Assembly: GCA_905221605.1 (NCBI GenBank)
Contig: CAJNDS010000103.1
Coordinates: forward strand, 64,001-128,000
Origin: Symbiodinium natans
Lineage: Eukaryota > Sar > Dinophyceae > Suessiales > Symbiodiniaceae
Length of the DNA stretch: 64,000 nucleotides
Direction: 5' to 3'
The translations under genes and the position numbers were made by a program. Below the pieces are notes generated by a model. That model had not been told where the DNA came from and made no database searches. It saw nothing but the letters and a program-made list of their open reading frames with translations. Positions 32,673 through 43,836 of the stretch are shown here, piece after piece (position 1 is the first letter of the stretch; each line of letters begins with the position of its first letter).

Positions 32673-35600
32673 GCGGAGATGCTGGGACGGTCAGACAAGG
32701 AGGAAGGGGGAAGCATATGGAAGCATGAAAGACATCGTTCTAATTACACTGGACCCCACCTCGACCCCACTGAACCTCAGACTCCCAAAGCACAAGTAGC
32801 AGAAGAAGCCAAGTCGCGCGCTTCACGTGCGTGGAGGCGGAGAGGCTGCAAAGGAGCGCCCCTGAGGAGGCCTCTGGGTGCCCCAGTTTCCCCGTGACTC
32901 TCCGTGACTCTCCGTGACTCTCCGTGACTCTCCGTGACTCTCCGTGACTCTGAATTGCAGCTGCACCACCAATTATGGCAATTCTGGGCCGTGATATGCA
33001 GTGATATGCAGCGATGGGGCTAGCAACTGAAAGCTGCCAGCTGGCATTTCAGAAGCAGGGCAGCTTGACTCTGCACTTCTCTTGTTTTCGCAGGTCTTGG
33101 TGGAGGACTTCATCAGTGCTTTGCCTGAGATGTGTTTCCTTGACGTGCACGTGCCGCAGGCTGCAGAAGAATCTACAGCACAGTCAATGCGCTTGCATCA
33201 TCTTCCAGGTGCGAACTACCTCAGTGGCAAAGCTGCAGCCGCCCTCCGCTCTGCACCGCCGCCCGTGCAACGGCACGTGCTCGAGCAGGCGCTGATCCGC
33301 CTTCCTGCCGTGTAGGGCGCATGTTAGACATCCTACGCCTCTCCTACACAGGCGACAATAGGCGTGACGTGACAGTTCTACATTCTCGCTACTAAGCCTT
33401 GGAGAAAGACTTAGGGTTCCAAGCTACAGAGGCAGTGGCGGAAGAGGGAAGGGTAGTTGTCAAGTGTGGGCTGGGAACTCGGGAACTCTTTGAGGTCCTT
33501 AATGCCCACGGGCCCCAGGCAGAACTACTCATCATTGCGAGTTCAGACGACGCTTTCAGCACCTGCGGGCGGTATAAGCTTCACCAACGTACACCTGGCA
33601 CCTGTCAATAAGAGCCTCTTGTGTGTAGATTTTGCGCGCAAGTGGCTGCCCGTTGTACGCTCAGGGAAGCCTTCATACCTGCCGCGATCCAAACGGAGGG
33701 TGCCTCTCGCGAATCAACCGAGCACAGGCTGGTCGTGTTCTTTGGAAGCCCTCTGAGTCCCCAGCTGTCGCCAGAGTTCCAACTGTAGCATTGCAACTTG
33801 TTGCAACCCCCTGCCAGGCGTTCGGAGATGCAATGCCAGCGCAGTTTGTTCCGCCAACGAGGGATGATTCTCGGTTCGGGCTGCATGAGAGCCCCTTGGG
33901 GGGCTCGTTGCTGCTTGCTCTTGTTGGGACGCTCTCCCAGCAAGCTGTTGAACCCTAAGCCCTTGCACCCCAGGAAATCGAGTTCTTCGTGGAAGAGAAC
34001 GAGCTAAACGAGCGCGCGGCGGAAGCGCTCCGAGGATGGCGTGGTTTCCGTGGTTTCCAACAGTACCCACGTTGAGGGCTTTGCTCTGAGACTCTAAGAT
34101 TCTCGGGACGTGACTGCTTTGGTTGTACGAGTGCACGGTGCGGCCAGCACCAGCCTTGTGCTAGCCTCATCGTGCCTGATGCTCGCAGATGCAAATTAGT
34201 TCTCTGCTCTGTAGCCAAAAAAATACATGCACGTAGGAAAAAATGGTTGAGGTCTAGGTCTTCATGGTCACTGCACCCGAATTGCTGATCTTGCCCGACT
34301 TGTTGCATCTTGCGTATTGCACGCGCCAGTTTCAAAGTCTCAGGCGTTCCCCCAGCCGTGCAGCGTCAAGTGCTGGAGCAGGCTGGACACACACAGTCAC
34401 TTGAGTCGCTGTGGCGGTAGGATGTGTACCGCAGTATGACCCTCAGCCCTGCGCACATGCATGCGAAGAAAGGGGCTAAGCGGCTTCCATGCATCCTCTT
34501 CAGATTTCAGGGTAGCTTGCGGAGCTGCCGAGAACCCAGCGCTGGCTGCTGCCAAGTTGCAAGATGTTGCGAGACTTGTTGTCTGCGACATGCACGGGCA
34601 AGGTCGTGCGCACTTCGTTTCTGATTGAAGTTGCCCGTGCTGGTCCGGACTAAGTGCTCAGGTATCGGTCGAATCGGCAGAGCGCAGAAGCAAATGGATC
34701 CATCACTTCACGTCACTGGGCCCAGTGCTGCGTGGTGGGAGAGTTCAAGGGGGTGGCTGGACACCAAACCTTGCACCCTAAGGCAGTGCGACACATCGAT
34801 GTGCCACTCGACGACGTGGAGCGCTTCGTAGTGGAGACTTTGGATGACTCAGTTGACTCGCTCCATCTAGGAATCTAGGTCTCGTCGTTTCTCCGATTCA
34901 AGCAGGGCTTGTTTCCCAGCAGTTGGGGGAGGTTTCCGCTCCGTGATGGCACCGATATGTCTGTTGACAAGGACAACCGCCTGGACGAGCGAGCCGCGCA
35001 TGCTCTTCGTGGGGCAGCTTATTGGGTGCAGCAGAAAGTTATGGAGCAGGCTCGTGGGGATGCGGTGTAGCAGTGTTGCCTGTGTTTCATTCTTGAACAA
35101 GGGATGCCGGCGTGGGGTGGAAGGTAAGATGTAACGAAAATTGCTTCGACATTTCTCAAGTTGTTCTGGAAAGTTTGCTGAACACATGCTGGCGTAGGCT
35201 GAAGCGTATCTATGTGCAAAGTCCTTGGCACGACTCCGATGCAAGGGCAGCCTCCGCACCTGCAGAGATCCAAGCGCTGGCTGCATTGGCCGAGCCACGG
35301 CTTCACGTTTTAGTTCTTTCCGTTGGGGTCGCAGGCCACAGCAGCAAGGGAAGTAACGTGGATGAGGTAAGAGCGAAGAACAAGCATGCTGAAAATCAAG
35401 CTCTTGCAGCTTCTGGGGATCTGCTAGAAACGGTGCCGGCTACAAGATTTTTGTTGGGTGGGCTGCTTTCAGCCTTGATCTACTTTGAGGCCTTCGAAGG
35501 GCGCAGACGCCAGCACAAGAGGATGTGCCTCGTCCATGTTAGAATGAAAAGGTCTGAGAAAGGTTGTGGAGGGGCTTTGGAAGATGGCAGAGCCAGCAGC

Positions 35601-38600
35601 AAGAGCCCAAGAGCCCACAAGACCGGGTCATCTTGTCTGCCTGGGCATGAGTACAGGTCTGTCGAGAGGTTTGGCTTTCGAAGATGCGTCCAGAGTGATG
35701 GAATACAGTGGGGTCATGGCTGGGGAGTGGAACGTGATGCATGTAGAACAAGGGCTTGAGTACAACATGTTGCCGAGCCAGCCCTGCTTACGTTGAGATT
35801 GCTCGATGAATGGAGCTCTGGTGCAAGGGGAGGGGTCCTTGACGTCAAAGTGGCGCGCCGTACATGCTGCGCGCGATGCAGATTGTGAATACCGTACAAA
35901 CATTTGTGTGATGACAAGGGGGCACTGGCTGAGTTTGCACATCCACAAGTGCACTAGCCGAAATTCCGAAATTGCCCAATCCCGCTGCCGGTGTCCCCAG
36001 CTTAGCACCTCGGTCTGAGATATGGGAGGGGCCCAGGGCGTTGAACTCTGAATGCGGAGGGTCAGAGAAGGCGAGAGGCTCTGCGGGCATGATTTGGCCC
36101 CAATTGCTTTCCAGGTTGCCCGCGTCCGGCCCAAAAGACATCAGCGACTCGACTGTGATGAGCTTCGGAGTCCGAATTCCCAGCATGTGGTGATCGAGGT
36201 GTTGTTGTACGGTGTTGTGGTATGGCGAGCTGGAAAAACTAGGCCAACGCACCCTGTCCTAGCGCCAAGGAGGACGCCACCGAGCTACGACCAGGAGTCG
36301 TCCCGTTGGGCTGCCCGGCCAATGATCAGCGAGCTTTAAAAACACAGCTTTGCATTTTCGTGCCCTGGCTGTTCAGTAAGTATCGCTTTGACAAGGCAGT
36401 CTTTCAAGAGATACTCGTAAAGCAGACAAGAGGATGCGGGCTGACACATGGGTTACGGGGTTGCGGGAATGACTGATATCCAAGGATGCCGATAATGGTC
36501 TTGACGAGGCCAGCCCGTCGTGATAAGATAGCCAGGGTGGGCACTCAAATTGCAGTCAATTATTGTAGGCCACCCCCCCCCCCCCCCCAAGGTGCGACAT
36601 AGTATCGAGCCTTGCCAGTATCTGAGTCTTCAACTTCTCAGCGCCCGCTGGAGAGCTTGGTTGCGCGCAGGCCTGGGCTGAGCCCACCCTGCCAATTCTG
36701 GAGCCGCTCCCCGATATGATAGAGCAGTTCATTTCGGACAACGTCGCCTGACATTAAAGCTGGCGTCGTCCATGTTTGCACGAGTGGGGTTGCAGAGCTT
36801 GGTCCTCTAAGTGCAGCGACGTATGGACCCGGCTCCTCTTATCCCAGACCTTACGTCCCTTCCCAGGGTGTGGTTCCCGAAAACCTGTGCCAAACCCAGT
36901 TTGAAGCCCGGGTGATTGGCTGGCGCTGGCTGGGAACGTTAATCCAGCAGCCCTGGAACCTGAAGAGAAGACCCGAGCGCCTTGGAACTTGGCACCAAGG
37001 ACTTGAACGCCCGGGCGGCCAATGCCCTTCGAAGCACAGCCCCAGAAGTGCAGCGCCAGGCGCGGCCAGGGTTCGGGAGTTCTTGTTTTCGACCTTCTTG
37101 GATTGGGGCACAATCGCGGCAAACCCAGCACCTAAGCCGTTGCAAGCCAACAAGCCATACGAAGCCTGAATCCTCCCCAGATTTCCTACGCACTTGCTTG
37201 CAATTCCGGAGTACTGGCTTTCATCCGCCCTGCTCAAGCAACTCTAAATGGGTTTGAGAGTTCTTGTAAAAACTCGTAAGCATCGCTGTTAGTGTTTGGA
37301 TATTTCCACGAACAACACCAAGAAACTTCAATTCAACATATGGTCGATTTGTGATGTATTTTCAAGTTGTGTTTCCTAGGGTCTTGTCATATGTTGGATT
37401 AAGCATGTCCTGGTGTTACGCAAGCACAAGAAATCGACCCCTATAAGACTTGCAAGACATATGTTGCGAGCAACTGAACTGACGTTTATTAAGCAACTGC
37501 TTTACTTCTACAAAGATTTGATGCCAGGTGATGGAGAAGGGCAGTCTGGCCACGTGCAGGGAACCAAGCGCTGGTTGTACCTCCCCTGCAAGCAGGACGA
37601 AAATCTATGCGCAAACGATCAAAAAACCAACGTTCTGGGTGAGGGCACGTCTTGTTGCAGCAATCAAATTGAAGACCGGCTCGAGTGCCGGGAAAGCACT
37701 GGACTAGGAGAGACCGGGCAAACGCAGTTGCTAAGTTGCACTGCGTTGGAAGAACGGGGGAAGGACAATAGTTACGGTTTCCAGGCTGCGAGATGCATAG
37801 ATACGTCGGATGCATTCATGGCAGGTACAGTCATGCTTGCAGCTAAATCGTGTGTGAGGCAAAGGGAAGGCCTGCTGTTGATTGTTACTAAGATTGGATA
37901 TGACTCTCTTTTTTGGTGGGAAGGAGCTCTGCTTTGGTGCATTTTGCTTTCTGCCTGGGCGGCATCCCGAGCGTGCGAAAACTAAGCCCGACAAGCTGTA
38001 ACTGTATGGCATCCCCACCTGAATCTGAATTGCATCAGCTGGCTTATGGTGTCCAGCCTCTCCTATATTCGTGTGTACCTTGGATAGTCTTACAAGTGGG
38101 GGGGGGGGGGGGGCGATCGATCCACTTTTTTGAAGATATTCCCGCCTACCAAGAACGACTCAGTGTATAGGGATATGCGCAGAATCAGAAAAAGTCCCAC
38201 TTGCAGGCGTTGGCCGGATACGAAAAGCTGAGGCCATGCAGGGTGGCACCTAGCGAGGGATGGTGAGCCAGTGAGATGCTGTGATTGGAGATGGCGTGCG
38301 CGTAGCAGATGACAAGTGTGACAAGTAACAGCAGCTTGATGAGGCTGCTCTGTACCCTGCCTTCGAAGAGGTCCAGCAGGCGTCGGACAAGAGATTTCAT
38401 TTGCCGAAATTCGTGCCTCGCTATGAGTTGGGTTCCTCAGCTTGCTCAGAGGTTGCACGTCCAACTCATGCACAAGCGCGGGGCCTCGCTGCCAGGGTTT
38501 TGACGTCTCAGTTCTCACCATCGATTCTCCATGTCGGTGTGGCCTGCATCGCAGAATGAGCACTGAGATGGCAGGTCCACCCAGCCACTCTGAGCCTCCG

Positions 38601-41600
38601 ACTGCTGATGACGTGGAGGATTTCATTTCCGACAACCAGCTGAACGACCGGGCTGCAGAAGCGCTTAGATTCCTGGCGTTTGAAAGAGTGCGGCCACCCC
38701 TCCAAGTCGCATGACTTGATACAGAGCAAAATGCACGAGCTACAACTTGTTGGTCCCATCCTTCCCTTGGCAGCCACATCACAAGCGTTTAAGTTGGCCA
38801 TGGTTGTATGACTCAGTCGAAACTAAGGGGGGGTCGCCCCGGACATACAGATGCATGCAGCTCGGCAAGCAAAGTGAATCCAAATCCAAAGCTCTGGCAG
38901 GGCCCTGGAGAAAGTCCAAATCCTCCAGTCGCTCTATGATATTCTATGTCAGACGCATAGTGCATCCCAGGTGCTGTCACAGGGGAGCCTGGCTACATGC
39001 CGCGAGCCCAGTGCAGGCACGGGCCTATCATCGATCCTCTGCCCGGAGGTCACATGAACAGCTTGGTGACAGTTGTGCACGCCATCCACCCCAGAGAGAC
39101 ACATACAGACACAGAGAGACACAGACAGACGCAGAGAGACACAGAGACACAGACAGACACAGAGAGACACAGAAAGACAAGGACAGACACAGACTGACAG
39201 TAGACAGACACAGAGACCGAGCATAGCAGGGCGAGCCAAACAGTGCCGACTCTGCTCTTGGAAGAGGGTTTCCGGTACCCTGGAGGCTGCATCGGCCGCA
39301 TCGCCAGGGCCACCAAGATTGAATCAGTTCCTCCATGGACTCCATGGCCGCAACTGATGCTGTGGCGGTGCATGCCGGTGCATTCGGACCAAGCATGTGA
39401 ACTGTTTGGTCCCTGTAGTTGCGAAGGAAGGCCCACGGCAGCCACGGCGGACACGGCGGCCATGGTGGCCACGGCAGCCACGGCGGCCATGGCGGCCGCG
39501 GCAGCCATGGCGGCCACGGCGGCAACCATGGCGGCGGCCACAGCGGCCACGGCAGCCAGCGCAGCCAGCGAAGCCAGCACTATGACAACTCTGCCGCGAA
39601 ATGGCTTCCCCAGGAGGCCGATGTAGAGCAGCGCCTGGGGCTGCAGAATGGCTGAGACTAGGACTTGCCCCCCCCCACGTTTGCCCGCAGATTTTGTGGG
39701 TCAGCTGTGTCCTTGCAGGACGTGTTATGGTAGCGTGCTTGTTGTGGTCTGAAGTAGTTGTATGATAAAACAGGAAAGCACTGGCACTCGCGATGAATCA
39801 GGTAGCATAGAAGACATACTCAGTTTGAGAACCGGAAACCCCACCACCTCCTGTTCAATATTCTCACTTGGCCAGCGCTCTCATGAACGCGGTTTCCGCG
39901 TTAACCTGTTGAGGGTGTAAGGTACTTCACTGCTTGCGAACATCCTTCTGAACACGGTTTCGCCTTTCAGCCAAACAGTTCGGGATGTAAACTGCTTCAC
40001 CGTCAATCGCCGCAGCCACCACAATGCACAAAACTAGAAATCGGGCCGGGCAATTCCTCGAAGCATAAGTTCCAAGTTCTAAATTTGCTTCTATGTGAAG
40101 GCCGCCAGTACAGCCAAGACACGTTTACTTTGAGGCTTTCTGGTTCCTACTTCAAACTTTGGGGATTCGGGTGCGGAGTCTTAGCTTGAAGGTCTCGGGT
40201 TCAGAGTTTACGCTTTAGGCTTTAGGTTTAAGCTTGCAGGTTTCGGCTTCGGAGGTTAGGGTTTGGGCTTTACGGAGGCCGGCATGGACCTGGAGCTTTA
40301 ACGTGAGGCTGTAGGGTTGTGGGTTGAGGGATTCAAGGTTGAAACGTGCAGTTGGAAAAGCACATAACCAACCCTCCCCCCACCCCCCCCCCCCCCCCCC
40401 CTAGCCCCACCGGGGCACCAGCGGGTGACACAGCCTAGGACTAGGAGCTCATGAGGTTGGATGTTGCAAGGTTCAGGAAGGGAATTCGACATGTTACATG
40501 GTCCAAACACACCCCGCCAACCACATCTTGGCAAAGAGCCGGAATCGGGCCGCACGAGCACGAGCGTTCAAAGAGTCGAAGAGGTTCATTGAGGAGAACG
40601 ACTTGAACGAGCGGGCTGCTGACGCGCTGCGGAGCATCCCGACAGTCATCCAGAAGCAGGCGGGCAGAGCTTGATGCTTGCGCTTATTTTTCTTGCTTCA
40701 GCCCAGGGACTCCAAGAGGTTTCTAGGGACACACCAACTCAAGCCCCCCGCGCCAACGTATGAGGCACATACTCACAGGGTCTTCTCGAGAGGGGGGTTT
40801 CTCGTGCAGAAGCCCAGGTCCTGGAGCAAGGGAGCCTGCGCGGCTGCCGCGAGCCGAGCGCGGGCTGCATTGGCCGCATCTCCAAGGCGCAGTGCCTCGG
40901 AGGCTTCTAGAAGGTTGCACCTGTGGTGGCTTGTTCGTAATTACGGTCGGATCCCTCTGCGGACCAGACCTCTAATGTAGTATTTTACTCTCTTGAATCT
41001 CTTGGCACGTCGTGCCGAGGAGGACCACGCAGGTGACGGAGGATGTCAGCATCCAGGCTTCATGCAATAGCCTTAGCCATTGCACCGACATGTGGTCCAA
41101 GCATGACTGGGAGGCACCCTCAGCAGACGAGCTGTCAGACTTTGTCGAGCAGAACAGCCTGGGCGCCCTGGCAAGTCTGAGTAAGGGAATATCGGTAGGC
41201 AGGCATCAAAAGTCCCTTCTGAAAAAGAGGAGCAAAGGTACCGGGTTTTTGCTGAGAGCTGTGCTAGACGGGCGCGCGTCTCAAGTCCAGGTGCATGTTT
41301 GTACCAAGCAGGATGGTGCAGAGCAGAGCTCAGGGCTGTTCACTTTGAAGCCTCCGTACAACTCGGGCGGTTCTTTGCTTTGTGGCAGTGTGGAGAGTGG
41401 TAGCCCCGACGGCGCAGGTGAGCGTGCAACCGCCATACTGTACGAGGCGCGCTTTCTGCTTTCTGCTGCAGGTCTCCTCCAAGTGATGGCATTCATTTGC
41501 GCCTGCGGCATAAGACATGACATGCCGTGCCTGAAATCAGATGCAGGGTTGCAGGGGTTACACGTCTCAGGTTCCAGCTACTGTGCAGAGAGCAGTGTTG

Positions 41601-43836
41601 GACAAGGCAGGGTAGTGACTAGTGTCGAGGGTGTGCCTCAGTTCTAGTCTTTGCGTCCGAGTCTGAGATTTTTTTTTTGGGTTGGTAGTTCTTGACTGGG
41701 CAGGGCAGTCTCCAGGGCTGCCGAGATCCGAGTGCCGGTTGCATCGGCCGGATCAAGAAGGCCGCAGAACTGCGGGAGCTCGGAGAGTAATGGAGAGAGT
41801 TAGGAATTCTCGGGGACACACGGGACACTTGACTTGGGAACCTTGGCCTAGGCGGCGTAGCTTCGGAGAAGTCACAATTTCGCTTATCAGTAGCCTTTTG
41901 ACTAGGCCTGAAAGACTGCACCAGAGCCACTCCACTGAATCGGAGTGCATGAACCCCCCCCCATGTGTTTCACGTCGCTTTAGAGTGTGAAATACAGGTG
42001 CCCCTTGCGAGAGCATTTCTGCCGGCAGTGTGGTGCAGTTCTGTCATAACGGCTTTGAAGCTTGTCTGGAAAAGATTCATGTCTTCGTCTTCCAGACATG
42101 TGAATCATATTCTGCCTGTGAGGCCCAGGAGGTCCTGAACTGAGCTTGCAGCTGTCAGTGGGATGGGGGCATGAAGAAGCTGTAGCCCTTCCAAGCCGTC
42201 TGAGCTGAGATGTACGGATATGTATGGGAGCGAGGGAAGGTTTAAATTTCGTGCTTGTGGTGATTGGCTCTCATTGAGGGAGAGTACCATGCCTGGTTGA
42301 TCGCATGCGGGGGTTGTAGTTCTGACAAAGGGTTATGACTATAACTATGATGCTGTATCAGCGCCCTGAACCCTGAGCAGCGGCTTGGCCTTTCATTGGC
42401 TTGGACTCTAAGGTTAACGGGCCCCCAACGGCTTTTCTCAATCCGGTTTGCAATGAAGCCATTCTGTACGTGACAGCCCCTCTGCTCCTTTGCAATGAGG
42501 TTTCAAGACCGGCCCGTGACATCTAAACATGAAAGAACAGAGTGTCGCGACACAGCGTTAAGTTGATTCACGGCCAAGTGTCTGCACAGAGCAGCAGCGA
42601 GGCCATGCGCAACGCTTCGGTTCATCCTGTTGACAGGGGAGGTCCCCACAAAAGAAGGCGCGACGAGGAGGCGCCTCTTGACAGGGGGGAGGGGATGGCT
42701 GCTGTCATCTGTGATCTGATCTTGGCTTGGTGAGGCGCAGTCCCGAGGCACTGGCTTCTACAAAAGTGGAGGCGGGCCCTGCTCGGCGGTTCCTTCAGAT
42801 TTACATCCCACACGTCAGTCTGGTGGAGCCTTTGCTACACCCTCATCTCGCCCGCCACTTTCTCTGAGGAGGATGTGGCTGGGAAGATGCGGGGCTGCGT
42901 TCGGACGTGGAGAGGTTCGTCAGGGTCCGCCTGGCCAGGTTGCATCTCTCAGTATTTTACCTCGTTCGAGGTCATAAGGCCGTTGTGTAAGGTTGAGAGG
43001 AGTATGATATGCAGTAGCAACTCAGTAGCAGTCACCCTCGTGGCAGGAGTATGCGCTGAGCGAGCGGGCAGCCAACACGCTCCGCGCGGAGTCCTCGGAG
43101 GTGCAAGAAGCGGTCCTCGGAGGCCGGGCTTGGACATGCCAAGCCTACAATGGGTTCTTAAGTTCTACACATGTCTACAGTCGACATGTTTAGACGAAGG
43201 CGGGGCTCCGACATATCTCAGAGCCTGGCTTCGTATCCGAGGGCGCCGAGGGCGCGTAGGAAGGAATGACACGAAAAGGGACCCTACTTGCCAGGTTCGG
43301 GTAGGGCAGTGGACTGGCGGTGGTCGGGCCATGTAGGGCCGTCAGAGCAGAGCCATGTCACCAAGTTCTGATTCAGGCGGAGGTCTAGAAGGAGCTCGCG
43401 TGACTCAACTGTGATATAAGGCTTCGATCTTTTGTGGATTTTGACCAGAGTCTGCCTATGAACTTCCAGGATTCCTGGACACTGCATGCCACCGTCCATG
43501 GAACACAAGCTAGACGCAAGAGTTTATGTATTTTGTGTCCAAGTCAAGCATTCTGGGGGTGTCGGGGACCAGTTGCATGCTTTGAAGCTAAATTCTTGGC
43601 AAGTGGATCTCGGCTGTGTGTGTGTGTGTGGAACCAATCGGAACCCCAAATCCAGCCCCATCTTTCCCACATTCGCTTGTGGGGGTACTGTGCCCCTGGC
43701 GTTTGAATGGGGGATGCGTTTGCAGGGAACAAGGCGCAGCGGCAGAGACTACACCGTGACTTTGTCGGATGCCTGGGCCCTTGTTGAGTTTGCATCTAAG
43801 GACACATCCGCGTGCTGCATGGGCCGTATTCGCAAG
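32052..43836 (+). CDS. nine-module helical-repeat gene(s), family unknown
   Basis: Nine consecutive modules on the + strand share one motif of about 50 residues: (1) V/I-E-x-F-I/V-x-x-N, (2) L-N/D-E-R-A-A-x-A-L-R, (3) P-P-x-V-Q-x-x-V-L-E-Q, (4) GSLRTCRDPSAGCIGRI-R-K-A. Each is cut by one to three introns, and every proposed join restores both frame and motif. The order of parts is always the same, and exon ends are mostly AG|G with GC, GA or GT donors. The predicted fold is three or four short helices per module. I cannot name the family and infer no function beyond a repeat scaffold. It may be one gene or two: a Gly/His-rich exon with a stop (about 39420-39655) lies after module 6, and modules 7 and 8 read to stops in their last exon unless a donor is used. 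Start codon not identified. Confidence 0.65.
32892..32951. repeat. 10-base tandem repeat, six copies
   Basis: Unit ccgtgactct repeated six times without change, inside the intron between modules 1 and 2. Confidence 0.95.
33094..33727 (+). repeat. module 2
   Basis: Exons: 33094-33115 (VLVEDFI, GT donor), 33209-33288 (NYLSGKAAAALRSAPPP, VQRHVLEQ, GC donor), 33665-33727 (GSLHTCRDPNGGCLSRINRA, GC donor). The intron 33116-33208 stays in frame, so an unspliced frame also exists (33082-33315). Confidence 0.8.
33974..34691 (+). repeat. module 3
   Basis: Exons: 33974-34034 (EIEFFVEENELNERAAEALR, GA donor), 34344-34381 (GVPPAVQRQVLEQ, GC donor), 34511-34547 (GSLRSCREPSAG, GC donor inside the Cys codon), 34662 to about 34690 (CIGRIGRAQ). 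The intron between PSAG and CIGRI is also found in modules 5 and 6. Confidence 0.8.
34783..35293 (+). repeat. module 4
   Basis: Exons: 34783-34833 (AVRHIDVPLDDVERFVV, GA donor), 34972-35049 (DNRLDERAAHALRGAAYWVQ, QKVMEQ, GC donor), 35246-35293 (GSLRTCRDPSAGCIGR, then GC). The last RKA part was not found and may lie in an unseen exon. The 215-codon frame at 35112-35759 overlaps it in another frame and is not supported. Confidence 0.75.
36671..38233 (+). repeat. module 5
   Basis: Exons: 36671-36742 (AWAEPTLPILEPLPDMIEQF, ISDN, GT donor), 37000-37059 (DLNARAANALRSTAPEVQRQ, GC donor), 37528-37576 (VMEKGSLATCREPSAG, GT donor), 38207 to about 38233 (CVGRIRKAE). The 630-base last intron ends exactly where the missing CVGRIRKAE resumes in frame. 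Confidence 0.75.
38575..39320 (+). repeat. module 6
   Basis: Exons: about 38575-38708 (ADDVEDFISDN, QLNDRAAEALR, RPPLQV, then GT or GC), 38971-39016 (VLSQGSLATCREPSAG, GC donor), 39286 to about 39317 (GCIGRIARATK). The PPLQ part carries a few extra residues after ALR. Confidence 0.75.
39095..39222. repeat. ACAGAG-type simple repeat
   Basis: About 125 bases of agacacag/agagacac units, within the last intron of module 6. Confidence 0.9.
39420..39655 (+). CDS. possible C-terminal exon, Gly/His-rich
   Basis: A GGCCACGGC repeat encodes HGSHGGHGGHGGHG-type sequence (about 39428-39555), followed by non-repetitive SQRSQRSQHYDNSAAKWLP and QEADVEQRLGLQNG to a TGA. The clean tail after the repeat suggests a real protein end. 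It may close the gene that contains modules 1-6. In other frames the repeat gives Ala- or Pro/Arg-rich strings. Confidence 0.4.
40140..40402. repeat. TTTAGGG-like tract and C-run
   Basis: Degenerate gctttaggttt, gttagggtttggg and similar words (about 40195-40290), then a C-run at about 40380-40402. Interstitial telomere-like sequence between modules 6 and 7. Confidence 0.6.
40574..40910 (+). repeat. module 7
   Basis: Exons: about 40574-40659 (SKRFIEENDLNERAADALR, SIPTVIQKQ, GC donor) and 40818-40910 (VLEQGSLRGCREPSAGC, IGRISKAQCLGGF, stop TAG). Only one intron, between VIQKQ and VLEQ, so it shows the motif with the fewest breaks. A GC at 40887 could act as a donor instead of reading to the stop. 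Confidence 0.85.
41102..41790 (+). repeat. module 8
   Basis: Exons: about 41102-41162 (SADELSDFVEQNSL, GC donor), 41418-41446 (ERATAILYE, GC donor), 41571-41606 (VPATVQRAVLDK, GC donor), 41704 onward (GSLQGCRDPSAGCIGRIKKA, AELRELGE, stop TAA at 41788-41790, or GC donor at 41761). Three introns fall inside the motif, all with GC donors. Confidence 0.75.
42887..43836 (+). repeat. module 9
   Basis: Exons: about 42887-42924 (LRSDVERFVR, GT donor), 43047 to about 43119 (EYALSERAANTLRAESSEVQ, EAVL), 43726-43746 (GTRRSGR, GA donor), 43801-43836 (DTSACCMGRIRK, GC donor). The intron 43747-43800 is 54 bases with a GA donor, in frame, and splits the GSLRTCR|DPSAGC step. Confidence 0.7.

Noticed and set aside
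35112-35759. 215-codon + frame
   Set aside because: It overlaps module 4's last exon in a different frame and shows no motif; probably intron sequence open by chance.
39028-39580. Minus-strand frames rich in Val/Cys/Leu then Pro-Trp
   Set aside because: Antisense of the ACAGAG repeat and the GGCCAC repeat.
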